Source of the DNA: Notospermus geniculatus
Lineage: Eukaryota > Nemertea > Pilidiophora > Heteronemertea > Lineidae
Direction: 5' to 3'
Length of the DNA stretch: 64,000 nt
Assembly: GCA_002633025.1 (NCBI GenBank)
Contig: NMRB01001548.1
Coordinates: forward strand, 106,408-170,407
This document shows positions 1-10,149 of the stretch, piece by piece; positions within the stretch are counted from its first letter, which is position 1, and every line of letters begins with the position of its first letter. Below the pieces are notes generated by a model. It was given only the letters and a program-made list of their open reading frames with translations. It ran no database searches and was not told the origin of the DNA. The translations under genes and the position numbers were made by a program.

Positions 1-69
1 AGGAACATTGTGAGGTTTGGATCGATGAAAATCTCAAAATGAAGAATAATCTAATACGTTAATGCATGT

Positions 70-75
70 TTTATT
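70..75 (-). promoter_or_regulatory. Possible polyadenylation signal
   Basis: AATAAA on the minus strand, about 28 bases after the stop codon of the truncated polymerase-like frame. The spacing would suit a 3' end formed in flanking host DNA. It may also be chance in AT-rich sequence. Confidence 0.3.
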
Positions 76-102
76 CACAAAACATTGGATTACACGCATT
101 TG

Positions 103-594
103 TCATTGACAGTGGTGGGGGTGTGCGCGGTCCATGGAACGACCTGTCTGCGAGCAGGATGACAAACGGTGGTCGTCAAGGGTGAAGGGAGCGTAGTTCG
201 AAGGGCGGAGTGACCGGAGGCCTTGATTAGTCAAGATGTCATTAGGGGGATATTTAGCTGCTAATAAAGCCCATAAAAAACATTTCTGATCGTTAGTTTT
301 TACATTTCTAACCGCTTTAGTTTTGAAAGGTAATTGAACAAAGTGACCACCTTTTGGCTCTTTCATTTTAACAACCCAAATATCCATATATTCTATTTGG
401 TTTAATGACAAACCACTTCCATTAAAATACCTTTCATCAATTTGCACTTTTATGTAATTTAATGATTTTTGTAACATTCTTTTACCTTGTTGTTCAGAGA
501 TAACGACTTTAAACGGTGATTGAATATTATGAGTAACGATAGTGTTCTCTTTAGAGAATTGAACTTTGCATGATAAACTTATTTTAAAACGCAT
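103..594 (-). pseudogene. Truncated N-terminus of Polinton family B DNA polymerase (probable)
   Basis: A 163-residue frame. Residues 1-118 end in NVKTNDQKCFLWALLAAKYP. A Cys-Phe-Leu-Trp segment of this kind lies in the N-terminal region of Polinton protein-primed family B polymerases, ahead of the exonuclease and polymerase domains. Nothing of those catalytic domains (roughly a thousand residues) is present. After about residue 121 (near position 235-245) the composition changes abruptly to an Arg/Ser/His-rich tail with no resemblance to the family, so the element is broken there and the last 40 or so codons come from flanking DNA. The ATG at 594 lies in the 81-bp tandem duplication and may not be the original start. 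I am fairly sure it is Polinton-derived, less sure of the polymerase label. Confidence 0.55.
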
Positions 595-743
595 ATATGT
601 AATGGTTGATATAAGTTGCTATTTTATTATTTCTTAATTGCATTGATATAAATTTATTCTTTTTTTAAAACGCATATATGTAATGGTTGATATAAGTTGC
701 TATTTTATTATTTCTTAATTGCATTGATATAAATTTATTCTTT
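582..743. repeat. 81-bp tandem duplication inside the Polinton
   Basis: Two adjacent, almost identical 81-bp copies begin at 582 and 663 (AAAACGCATATATGTAATGG and onward). The length is a multiple of three, but the C2H2 frame ends in one copy and the polymerase-like frame starts at the end of the other in a different phase. The duplication therefore separates the two genes. Confidence 0.85.
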
Positions 744-1024
744 TTCCCAAATTTTTTGATAACTTCTAGTTTCGTCTTAGAGTGTTTAAATGGAAAATAT
801 TCCTTTTTTGTTTCTGGTCCTGTTAACATACATGATGGTAACTTCGACCTCATCTTCAGCTGTGTTTGCAACTGTGGTTTCACTGCTGAATGTGACTCTG
901 ACTGCGTCGTTGGTTGTAGTTTGTTCAGGTTTTGAAGATGTTTGTTTGATTTTCTATGCCTTGCAAAATTTGTACGTGACACATCTGTTTTACATACTTT
1001 ACACTCCACTTTTTCCTGGCCCAT
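665..1024 (-). CDS. Single C2H2 zinc-finger protein of the Polinton
   Basis: A 119-residue frame whose N-terminus carries one C2H2 finger: C8-x2-C11, then H23 and H29 (ECKVC, then RHRKSNKH). The rest is polar and low in complexity, with many Gln, Ser and Lys. Single fingers of this sort are found at the start of Polinton polymerase genes or in a separate frame beside them. Here the frame lies between the integrase and the polymerase-like frame, on the same strand. Its last 27 codons lie in the first copy of an 81-bp tandem duplication, whose second copy leads into the next frame in a different phase. It may therefore once have continued into the polymerase gene and been separated by the duplication. 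That is inference. DNA binding is the likely role. Confidence 0.55.
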   Translation of the reverse strand: MGQEKVECKVCKTDVSRTNFARHRKSNKHLQNLNKLQPTTQSESHSAVKPQLQTQLKMRSKLPSCMLTGPETKKEYFPFKHSKTKLEVIKKFGKKNKFISMQLRNNKIATYINHYIYAF

Positions 1025-1088
1025 TTATATAGTAAAAAATTTATTTAATTGAGCTTTGTTCAGCTTTGCTGTCACTTCGTGATTCACG

Positions 1089-2150
1089 TTACACGATTTC
1101 TTTCATATCAGAAACTGGTAACCATTCATTAAATTTATCGCTGTAACCTTTCCATTTTACTAATCCATACTTTTTTCCTTTAATTGTTTTGTACCTATTG
1201 TACTCTAATTGTTTAGGATTTGGGACATAACTTAGTTCTTCTTGGTAAAAGTAACCATCAATGATTTCACCTTGATAATCTTCAAGTTGGTAAACAAATG
1301 GTTTTGTGTAAATAATCTGCTTTATTTTGAAAACTTCTTCAGTAAAGTTAGGAAGATAACCTTTTGTAAAAATAGTTTTGTATTTAGTAATTCTTACACT
1401 GTCACCAATCTTAAATTTTGGTGATCCAAAATCGTGTTGTAAAAATGCACCGTAAAGGTTGAACCAAACTACACCTTCATTCGCTTCTTTTCTAGCTTCT
1501 ATAGGTTTCATTCCAATTGAAGAGTGAAATTCCTTGTTGTAACCATCCACTAAATCTGGTAAAATATCCACCCATTTATCTGTTTCCTTTGCAGTAAAAT
1601 ATTTCCACATTCTGGTTTTCAAAGTTCTGTTAAACCTCTCTACAACTGCGGCTTTTTTATCAGAATATGACGAGAACCATTCTATATTCATTTTCTCTAA
1701 TAAGTCTTTTAAATGTTTGTTGTAAAATTCTTTTCCATCGTCGAATTGTATTTTTTCTGGTTCAGCTGTTGTGAAAATATCTTCAAACAATTCTCTTACC
1801 TCTTCACCCCTTTTACTTTTTAATGGTAAAGCCCATGCGTATCTGCTGAATAAATCTATAACTGTTAGGATATAATTATAACCGCGCTCAGATCTAGACT
1901 TCATGTCAACTAAATCTGCTTGCTATTGTTGATCAATGTAAGAAACCATAGTTTTCCTGCGAAGGAATTTTGTTGTAATTGGCTTATGTAACTGGTAAGT
2001 TGGTAAATTCTCAAGAAATTCTTTTAACTCCTTATATTTTATACCTTCTGTTTCCTCCTTAACCTTCTTCCAAATTTGAGCAATGCTTGAGTAAGAAACT
2101 GAACTTTTAGGATTGAAATACAAATTCCTAAGATACTGTTCCTTATCCAT
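1089..2150 (-). pseudogene. Polinton integrase with chromodomain, one in-frame stop
   Basis: A retroviral-type DDE integrase that would join Polinton ends to target DNA. The frame runs from ATG at 2150 to the stop at 1089, about 352 codons, and is broken only by a TAG at 1923-1925. The first 75 residues look like the helical N-terminal region. The core after the stop keeps the rest: an Asp just downstream of the TAG and upstream of Met 1904, TVIDLFSR, then FDDGKEF (second Asp) and VVERFNRTLK (catalytic Glu, 33 residues later). The end, with YGLVKWKGYSDKFNEW, is a chromodomain, as in Polinton and Ty3-like integrases that read histone marks. Met 1904 is not the natural start, since a product from there would lack the first catalytic Asp. 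The TAG falls just before the conserved core, at a point where the family often has Trp, so one substitution would explain it. Readthrough or sequencing error is possible. Confidence 0.85.
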
Positions 2151-2157
2151 TTATTTA

Positions 2158-2304
2158 CTAAATAAACTTTGCTTTCTTACCCCCACATATAGCGCACTTT
2201 ACTATCAAATATTTTTTACCACCAGTTAATTTATGAATAACTGCTTTACCCTTATTCGTGGTGAATTTTTTGCATTTAACACAGTAAACTTCCGGCACGA
2301 CCAT
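2158..2304 (-). CDS. Small zinc-ribbon protein of the Polinton
   Basis: A 48-residue frame from ATG at 2304 to TAG at 2158. It has two CxxC pairs, C8-x2-C11 (YCVKC) and C37-x2-C40 (KCAIC), about 25 residues apart, in a lysine-rich context, which is a typical zinc-ribbon layout. Small proteins of this form occur in Polinton-like elements and large DNA viruses; I infer membership from the paired motif and the position. Its role is unknown, and nucleic-acid binding is only a guess from the charge. The stop lies 7 bases before the integrase ATG at 2150, so the two genes were probably expressed together. The frame is intact and starts at the first ATG after AT-rich repeat sequence. It could be N-terminally truncated by the neighbouring insertion, but the first CxxC is already complete. 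Confidence 0.6.
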   Translation of the reverse strand: MVVPEVYCVKCKKFTTNKGKAVIHKLTGGKKYLIVKCAICGGKKAKFI

Positions 2305-2319
2305 TTAAAACGTAAAAAT

Positions 2320-2490
2320 TTGCGTTTTGAGGTGGAAAAATGGCACTTTTCAAGGAAAAATGGCACTTTTTTACGATTTTTGGAAGTTGGAAAAATCGTA
2401 CTTTTCAAGGAAAAATGGTGATTTTTTGGTGTTTTCGCTGTTGCGGTGTGGTTTGCTCTTCCGTCCAAATCCCTTCGTTTTACTAATACT
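2320..2490. repeat. Half copy of foldback family E
   Basis: Positions 2402-2490 match the right arm of the palindrome at 3739-3922 (TTGGTGTTTTCGCTGTTGC through CCCTTCGTTTT, ending ACTAATACT) with a few differences. Before it, 2330-2400 contains repeated AAAAATGGCAC and TTTTCAAGG words, probably a degraded left arm. It abuts the Polinton remnant. Confidence 0.6.
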
Positions 2491-2836
2491 GTCATCAACT
2501 GAAATGCTTGGATTTCAATTCTCAATAAGGGATGCATGACTGGTGGGTCCATGAAGACAATATTTTTTCTTGCATCCTATGACCCTAAATCCAATCCATG
2601 TCACCATCCACAGTCGGAGGAATTACCGATCTTCTCATCAATCTCAAGCAAAGATTGAAGAGAAATCCCGTCAGGGCAGCTCCTCGATGGTGTCCGTTCC
2701 ATCTTTGTGATGGTGATCGTATAAGTATTCTCGCCTCCTGAGGCAAGATGCACTCCCAATACATATCAGTACACAATTCAATTACGAGTGCGATCATGTT
2801 GACTGATTAACATTGCCACATACAAGGAAGCGTTGG
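2491..2836. other. No feature recognised
   Basis: I see no convincing gene, RNA or repeat here; only short chance frames. Confidence 0.5.
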
Positions 2837-3000
2837 CCACGTCTTGAGGCGCTGGGCCATCCGGTCTTTCCACGTCTTGAGGCTCTGGGCCATCCGGTCT
2901 TTCCACGTCTTGAGGCTCTGGGCCATCCGGTCTTTCCACGTCTTGTGGCTCTGGGCCATCCGGTTTTCCACGTCTTGAGGCTCTGGGCCATCCGGTCTTT
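2837..3000. repeat. 33-bp minisatellite, 5 copies
   Basis: The unit starts CCACGTCTTGAGGCTCTGGG and ends CCATCCGGTCTTT. Copies begin at 2837, 2870, 2903, 2936 and 2968, and the fourth is one base short. Apart from that copy the unit is a multiple of three, so frames through it give an 11-residue repeat (KTGWPRASRRG). This is a by-product, since the one-base deletion shifts phase. Confidence 0.9.
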
Positions 3001-3738
3001 CGACCTCTTTAGCATTGAGTAGGGAAACCTAATTTTGGGCAGCAGCGTCAAGAATTGGAAATGCAATTACATATACTGGTGAAATATATCAAGCTGGTGA
3101 GAGAGGGCAGCGGGATTCGTTCGCAAGGATGGTGCTCAAGTATTATGTGGGGAAGAGAAAGGCAGTTGTTTTCCAGAAGTGAGTTGTTTCGTGGCATGGT
3201 AACATCCACTGAATGGTAATTCTTGATACAGAAAGGGATTTCTTTCGTCTTATTTCGTCCCAGTTTACCATGTAGTAGACTTGATGAAACCCATGAAGTA
3301 CAAGCATTGCTCTCGTAGAATTTTCACTTTCAATGGTGCCAATGTTTGATTTTCTAAGTTTCCCTAAACGAATTAGGTTTCATTGTTTTTGCCTCATTTT
3401 TGCAGATTCTAGAGGGAAATCTTCTCATTACTCTATTAAGCATTAATTACTAGATCACATCCATCTCTTGAGATTAATTAAGTGCCATCTCTCCGCCTGG
3501 TAATTCCTGGACGTATCCGCTAATAACTTAATCAAGATGGTGATGTGTTTGAGAATGCATTGATACGACAATTCCCATGTGGTTGTTTCTGTGGTCTGTT
3601 TAGGTCGAGTGTGACCGAATGGACAAATCATAACTGTTGATTCTCCTGCATGTCTGCATGTCAGAAAACACAGACACCTACAAGCCAGAAATCACAATGG
3701 CTCCCAGAACCACAGAAGCTCCTCCATGAGTACAGACT
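3001..3738. other. No feature recognised
   Basis: Unique-looking sequence without a convincing reading frame or inverted repeat. Confidence 0.5.
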
Positions 3739-3922
3739 AGTATTAGCAAAACGAAGGGATGTAGACGGAAGAGCATTCTTCACTGCAACAGCGAAAACAC
3801 CAAAATTTTAGCTTTTTTCCTTGAAAAATGAATTTTTCAAGGAAAAAAGCTAAAATTTTGGTGTTTTCGCTGTTGCAGTGAAGAATGCTCTTCCGTCTAC
3901 ATCCCTTCGTTTTGCTAATACT
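3739..3922. mobile_element. Near-perfect 184-bp palindromic MITE (family E)
   Basis: Two 92-bp arms are reverse complements with a mismatch only at the centre (3830/3831). The termini are AGTATTAGCAAAACGAAGGG. The 6-bp word CAGACT flanks both sides (3733-3738 and 3923-3928), consistent with a target-site duplication. There is no coding capacity. It is related to the half element at 2402-2490. Confidence 0.85.
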
Positions 3923-3977
3923 CAGACTGACAGTCTTGCTAGCCAGGGCCGACCGCCACGAAACTCCGACAGCACTA

Positions 3978-4083
3978 AAGCCTAGGTCACATATCCACCG
4001 GGCCCCGTACGATTTTCCCCACCCGGCGGGTTGCCGTGGATTTCAGAGACCGTACGGGTCCATTACGATTTTCATGTCTACGG
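3978..4083. repeat. Dispersed repeat family D, copy 1
   Basis: It matches 15332-15484 from CCTAGGTCACA through CCACCGGGCCCCGTAC and CTTGCCGTGGATTT-like sequence to TCTACGG. The other copy carries a microsatellite expansion. The sequence after 4083 (GC-rich, to about 4240, with GCGCCCGTCAA words) may belong to the same element but has no partner here. Confidence 0.7.
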
Positions 4084-4240
4084 TGTGTGTGGTCACATAA
4101 TCTACGGCGCCCGGCGGTGGCCGGTGAAAATTGGTGGAGAGTAATCGCAAGACGCCCGTCAACAATCCGTAAAGGTGCCGGCCGGATACCGTGTGGTAAG
4201 CTTCCGGCACCCCTGAGAACCGCAAGGCGCCCGTCAAACT

Positions 4241-4980
4241 TTTTTCACGAGAATTGGCAGAAAAAATCGTGCGAAGGATGTAAATTGCAAACTATTTGAT
4301 GGTTTGATGGCAGGAGGGCATTATGAACTGAAGGAACGCCAGTCGGTGGTTTTAATGAAACTCTGTGTTGTAAACAACAGCTTCCTTACGATTCTTCAAA
4401 CTCTCAACGCCTTCCTGTGTTCCCTGCAATCGATGTCTCTGAAGTGGTACAAGACCAAGAGACACTTTCACTCTCTTTAAATCACATCGGCCGAGATCAC
4501 TGTAAACACAATCTGACATGTGTCTCTGCATCAGAGAAGACCAAAAGAAAAGGCTTATGCTAAAATAGTCAATCCTATCCAGGATTCTGAGCTATCCCTG
4601 GATTATATCGAAGATATGGTTTCTTTATTGCTTATTGCCTACGTGATTCTCAAGAGTGGAACACTGTAGCTTTGATGAACTGTATATGAAGTTAGTGCAG
4701 GGGACCAGGGGACGTACAGTGACTGAGCCGGGGATAGTATTTTAGTCTTAGGAGTGGTCAATTTGCGATATGAACTGATGATATTTGAAAACAAACAAGT
4801 GGTTTCTTTCATTGAACTGAATGAGAATTTGGTGGTCCATGTGTTTGGTATGAAGTGATATGAGACAAATAAATTAGCCAAATCTGTGTTTATTGGTTAA
4901 TTGTTGTCATGTGTCTGGATCTAACACTCATGCATAAGGTAGAGTGATCTTCGCCATATCTGCCTCACCAGGGAGACTTT
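4241..4980. other. No feature recognised
   Basis: No supported gene or repeat; only short frames below the chance level for this composition. Confidence 0.5.
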
Positions 4981-5145
4981 ACTTTACTGCCGTTAGATGC
5001 CACCACCGGCACTGAGCGGTCGTAGAAGGTCACGAAATTTGACGTCAAAGAGAAGAAGGATTGCAGCCCACGACGTCACCCATAATGAAGAAGACACCAT
5101 GGCTTACGTCTGACCGCAATAGGCGGCCTGTAACGGCAGTGATGT
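4981..5145. mobile_element. MITE family A, copy 1 (degraded)
   Basis: The terminal inverted repeat is TTTACTGCCGTTAGATGCC on the left and GGCCTGTAACGGCAGT on the right. The interior has TTTGACGTCA and ACGACGTCACCCATAATG, as in the other family A copies. Confidence 0.75.
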
Positions 5146-5510
5146 GTCCCGTTGTCAGCAAGACAAAAGAGACCCATTCTCACCTCAACGGGACACATCT
5201 CTTCCCCAATCACCAGCAACAGCAACAGCGAGCATAGTGCTGATCGTCGAGTTATTGGTAGAAACATTAATTTGATCTATCGTCCGCTACCATCCAGTTA
5301 ATGTCCATAACTCCGCTGAGAATGGGCGCTTGGCTAAGGATAGCCATGGATCTTACTGTGTTAGCGCATGATGAATTTTGTTAATGGTCTGTCCTGGTGG
5401 CTGTGTCTGCTGGGTGCCCGGAATATTCATCTGCCCGAAATATGAAGTCGCATATCTGAACTTTCATCAATTTCTAGAGTAGACAAGGCAAAGAGAAGGG
5501 TCCCAATGAA

Positions 5511-5695
5511 GAACTTGTAGAACTACGGCTACTAGGAGGCGCTGTGAGCGGTTCTAACCTTTTAACGACGTCTTTCCTTGTTGCACTGCGTCAAGGACGT
5601 CGTGACGTGACGTCACTACGTTGCTTTGCTCTGTTTTTGACGTCTTCGGTACAACCGCTCACCGCGCCGCCGGGATAAAAAGTTATGCGGGTTCC
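5511..5695. mobile_element. MITE family B, copy 1
   Basis: The ends are inverted: GGAGGCGCTGTGAGCGGTT on the left pairs with AACCGCTCACCGCGCCGCC on the right, followed by GGGATAAAAAGTTATGCGGG. The interior is built of GACGTC words (TCAAGGACGTCGTGACGTGA). Other copies lie at 14011, 31622, 59216 and 61261. Confidence 0.85.
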
Positions 5696-5706
5696 CCATT
5701 GAATCA

Positions 5707-8312
5707 AGGCGAGTGCCCATTGCCATCTTTTTCACGTAAGTCCCCGAGCGATTGCTCAACGTGCAGTTTCATACCTGACAACCATAAAATCTCAAGACTA
5801 GAAATTAGCAGTCATTTCCTTGGTAAAATGGCGCAATCAATCAGAGAACTAAGGGCAAAATTGAATTATATAGTACAGGTAATTACTGGTTGGCGTGTAC
5901 AAGTTGTGTTAACTGCTCTGTTAGCCCGGATAATATCTCATATTCCAACATGGAAATGGTGAAGTTGAGTGAGTTCTAAGGTTTATTGGGTCTTCGAGGA
6001 TTAAAGTTGGCTTTGCCTACGTCACTTGTGACGTGCATCCGCCATTTGTGACACTGGTTAGAAAGTTATTGTCGAGGTACAGAGAGAGGACAGATGACTT
6101 CCTCTGGCTTAAACAGTCCCCTCCCCCTCCATCTGTAAAATCCCCCCCCCCAACTTTAAAATCAACTCACATTGAAAAGAAACTAATCCACACTTCTTGC
6201 ACTTCATACGAACAGAACTAATTCATTCTTTTTAAAACCTGAGTTCACTTAAAAAAGGGCCGCATTTGATTGACATCGAAACGCAATGAATCAAATTTAA
6301 GGCGATCACAGTCTACTGAATCAACGAATTCAACCTTTAGATTTTGTAAAATCGATGTTGGCAATTCATCTTCTGAGATATGTCGATAAAAAGGCATAAT
6401 TCTTCCTCATCTCGCCTGAAAGTGAATGATGGGGAGGTCCCGGGGGAGGTTCAGTGGTCTGACGGAGGTCAGGTGGGCGATAAACTAACTCTCTCCACAT
6501 GTATGATAAACGACTCATTGGGCTAACACTGACCATTGATGTGCATTGCTGTGGAATGGTGACAGAGCCTATCGCTGCCTTTACGACCCTAAAGTGTACC
6601 TTATGCACAGGAAGAACATCACTGGCATGTATCAACTCGGCCCTCGACGCCAGCATCCATTTCGTGACAGAATGTGCAGAGACACGGTCTGCTGATAATC
6701 CACAATGCCATTAGTATCATATGACCTCGCTTATCATTTTGTGGTTAATCCAATTCTAAGGCGTTTATCTAATACTAACCATTACCGACGAATTTCTCAC
6801 ATACATGGGAACTTAATCACGTCAGAGAAATATTTTTCTATTAGTAAAGACAATAATAAAATGGATAATCGTATTGTTACAGTGACTTTGTCAGGGCTTC
6901 GATGGGCACAACGTGTTGCTCTACAACGTTTTTCTTGCAGAAGCTCAGGAACATCTCTCAAAACAATCTTCGATTGATAAAGCTTTGACCAGCATTGAGC
7001 CATTTTAAACTCATCACCGGCTAACGCATTGCTGATTTCTCGTTCTGTATTTATGGCTATGCAGTTTTCAGCCTCATGGTCATAATGCTCGGCAGCCCAA
7101 TCCTATCGGGATGCATAAATGGATATGGAGCCGATTCTTCTTACGTTAGCCATCATTAAATGAGGCCAGTTTGTTCACCCTTGGGTCTACTTAGTTGGAA
7201 AAAATGATGATTGCTCCAGCAACAGCCATTCATAATGCATCAAGCTCTGTTCAATGAACAAAGCTTCCAAAAATGCAACCACGAATGTGGAGAGCTACAT
7301 TTTACAAAACAGGAGGCGAGATGTAGATCATACAAAGTGCATGGTAGACGTTTTACAAGGGGTCAGTGTGCTGCATCTTGCATTCCCCATTTTATTCATG
7401 TACCTGATTGTATACATGTAATTGTCTATTCTGTAGATAGGTTATACATCTAGGTTCTTTCAGGGAACAATCCATGCCCCTGCCAAGCCAAGTCTATGCC
7501 TGTATGAAGCAGCCAAACCAGGGAAACAAGAACCCTGACATGCCTTAGGTCATCAAACACTGACATTAGCACGGATGGTTCAAACTCCGTTCTTTTGAAC
7601 CGAAACATCGAGACTAAACAACTGTTTTTGAGCCTAGATCGCTGAAGTAGCAAGTGACAAAGCATGTTACTTCCAGTGGAGCACTGCTTCTTTTTAAGTA
7701 TATCTAGGGTTCATGTTTTTCTCCATCCAGGCTATGTGTGTCCGCAGTCACTCATCAAATATCCTAGCTCTCGTTTCAAGCCCCGCTTTCCAAGTAGACT
7801 CGATTCATCTGCTTGCTGGTGGTTGCTATGGTACGAGCCACAGCGCTGGCAGCCATTTTGACGTTGAATGCTTAATGTTGGGTCTGCAGGAAGCCCTGGA
7901 AATGGGAATCCTCTGTCGATGGTTCACGTACACACAGGTCTATTAAAGTTTTGACACACTGCGCCGGACTGAAGATAAGAACAAGTGGAAGAAGGCTCAG
8001 GTGAATAATAAATCAACCCTTCTGTTGGCTGACACCCTCGCTTTCGGATGATCAGGACGAATTCGCATGGCGTCTCTTGGTTCTTGCTTCTAATTCAATA
8101 AATCAAAGCGTTCGTCACTTTTCCTGCACCGAATCAGGCCCCCTCTTGCGTGGGAAGATCTACTCGCGGCAGCCAGCCGTTTGATTAGTTGCGATATTGG
8201 AAGGTAAAAAGGCGAGTCGACCACAGCGCAGTAATTGATAAGCCCTGAGGCAAGATTTCCTTCGTCTTTGTGGCTCTCTCCTCACGAGGCGAAACTGCTG
8301 CTCTTTTTGCAG
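5707..8312. other. Long stretch without recognised genes
   Basis: Unique-looking sequence with a C tract near 6140-6152. An open segment at 7727-7938 follows a good acceptor (TTTTTCTCCATCCAG) and ends at CACAG/GTCTAT, but the donor is weak and the frame is ambiguous, so I do not call it. Nothing else is supported. Confidence 0.4.
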
Positions 8313-8484
8313 GTTTACTGTGCTCTCAAATCAGCGTACTTTCCCGATAAATTCTTCGAGAGTCCTTGTTAGCTTTCCCCAGATGACGAAGTCCCTCCTC
8401 TCCTCCACCGCTATGCAGATAACAAGAGTTGGGGATCAGATCGATATAGATCTAAAACCGAAGGTGAAGAAGGTTAAGTCATAG
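8313..8484 (+). CDS. Candidate 3'-terminal exon, unknown protein
   Basis: I do not recognise this protein. A strong acceptor (CTGCTGCTCTTTTTGCAG, ending at 8312) is followed by a frame open for 56 codons to a TAG at 8482. The peptide begins FTVLSNQRTFPINSS and ends with a basic tail, DLKPKVKKVKS. It has no membrane segment or known motif. A second acceptor-like site at 8382 (AGCTTTCCCCAG) opens another frame, so the reading frame is uncertain. No upstream exon can be assigned with confidence. Chance frames of this length are common in 64 kb, and the splice signal is the only extra support. Confidence 0.25.
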
Positions 8485-9958
8485 CTCTTTCCCTTGTCCG
8501 ATAAATCATTGGCTTATTGATCCTGATCGGACCTCGTGCTGCGAATCCCGATGTAGGATGTCGGTTGTTGCCAAGAATGGCCAAGGGACACTCCTGACCT
8601 TGATGGCTTGAACCTTGGTGAAACACTTCGCATGTCTGGTGAGTTTTTGCCATTTGGATGATGACTTCTTGGTGAGATGTTGTCAGTATAGACTGCCGGA
8701 GGCTGCCGAGAGCTGATGTTGATGGCAGAATTATACTCATCCCATTCTTGAGTCTACCGTGCCTTGAGCCACCTTTCCTTCCAAGTGGTCATGACCTCAG
8801 CACAGTGTCTGATTGACAGTATACCTTCTGTATGTGTACATTGCAGGGGTGTGGATTTTTATAAACGGGGGGCCTTTTTTAAAGTATGAACCCCAAACAT
8901 ACCATCCACGTGGCAAAATGGGCGTCATCTGCATTGCCAGACTCTCCTCTTCGTGAGAGGGGCTTAACTTTAATCATGTGAATTCACTCACACTCTTATG
9001 TAGGCCTACATTTTATTTCACAAGTTTCGTGGTATTGGTAATGATGACTAAACCATTGTTTTCGCATCTTCATCTTCATCAGCACAGGCAGCATTGATGT
9101 CTTCTGACTTTGATCAGAATTATTATATGGTTCCTTGGTCTGTGATCAGGAACCTCTATTTTTGGTGTCGGTGTTTGCCTGTCGGTGTACACGCCAAGGA
9201 CAAAACCAACGTAATTCTTCAGGTGTCGCTTTCCCAGGGTACAGGTTTGTTGAACAGGCAGAAAGCAGAGGCCAGTGATCTTTACCTTTTGAACATTGCC
9301 TCTTGATTCTCGTGTAGCCCTTCAGTTGAAAGGCTGTATACCATAGTGGCAGTACTATATTTCAACTCACCATGAATAATTTAGATTCATTCTCGATGTG
9401 ATTGCACCATGGGGAACAAGATGAGAATAAACAAACATACATTGAACACGTATGCTATGTATTGCTTTGGGAAGAGGTTAGTTTATTTGCTACCTCCTCG
9501 ACGGTCGAAAGGGACCTCTCCCCTCTTGGTCAGGTGGTTGTGAAGTCAGCCGCTTCACTCGAAATATCATGTGCATCAGAATTGTAATAAATTCCGATGA
9601 CACTTGCACTGTCACTGTAAAGGAATGTTATTGATCTCTCTGTCAGAAGCGAGATGTGTTTGCTACAGCGAGGCTAAAGACCCGAGATGATGGAGGAGAA
9701 ACAACGACGCAGTTTCTTGCAATCTGATCCGGTGGGATTGTTTGAAGATATGCAGGGTTATTCATAAGACACAGAAGTAAAACGCGCTTCAGTTGTAGTG
9801 TGCGTGACTTGATGTGAAACATATATGACTGTATACATTAGCTGTGTAATTCAGTTCCTAACGTCGTTATACTGTATTTCCTTCTTTTATCAAAATACAT
9901 TTGTACATCCTGCTTTTCAACCTGATTGTGAAAATCTCGCAGCCAACCCTTGCTCAAG
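8485..9958. other. No feature recognised
   Basis: No supported genes or repeats. Confidence 0.45.
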
Positions 9959-10054
9959 TAGACTGGTTTCAATCTTTTGCCGCTGCACTCCCGTGGCGCT
10001 CATAAAGGACAGTAGCGCCGCTGGAGTGGAGCGGCAACGACGGGAACCAGTCTA
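9959..10054. mobile_element. 96-bp hairpin MITE
   Basis: Imperfect inverted repeats: TAGACTGGTTTCAATC with TTGCCGCTGCACTCC on the left pair with GGAGTGGAGCGGCAACGACG and GGAACCAGTCTA on the right. The ends are TA, so a TA target duplication is possible. Confidence 0.65.
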
Positions 10055-10149
10055 TTGCCAAGTTGCATCCAATGAAATAATGGTCACCGTTAGGTCAAAA
10101 TAGTGACAACACGCGACAAACCCTAAAGACACGGATTGTATACACACAT

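Larger units (their letters stand above)
245..2310 (-). mobile_element. Polinton/Maverick transposon remnant
   Basis: Four closely packed reading frames on the minus strand form a fragment of a self-synthesising Polinton (Maverick) element: zinc ribbon, integrase, C2H2 protein and polymerase N-terminus. The region is AT-rich and intronless, with gaps of 7 to about 70 bases between frames, unlike the surrounding DNA. The diagnostic part is the integrase with a C-terminal chromodomain. No capsid, ATPase or protease gene and no terminal inverted repeat are visible, so only a small piece of a 15-20 kb element is present. It is cut on the left near 245, where the polymerase-like frame runs into unrelated sequence. 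On the right it ends near 2310, where AT-rich repeat sequence begins. An in-frame stop in the integrase and an 81-bp tandem duplication show decay. Confidence 0.8.

Noticed and set aside
6136-6155. Homopolymer C tract as a regulatory element
   Set aside because: Similar C or G tracts occur at 14225, 21763, 23064 and 33644 and vary between duplicate copies; simple slippage is enough.
7713-7946. Candidate exon on the plus strand after a good acceptor
   Set aside because: Two frames are open, the donor (CAG/GTCTAT) is weak and no partner exon was found.
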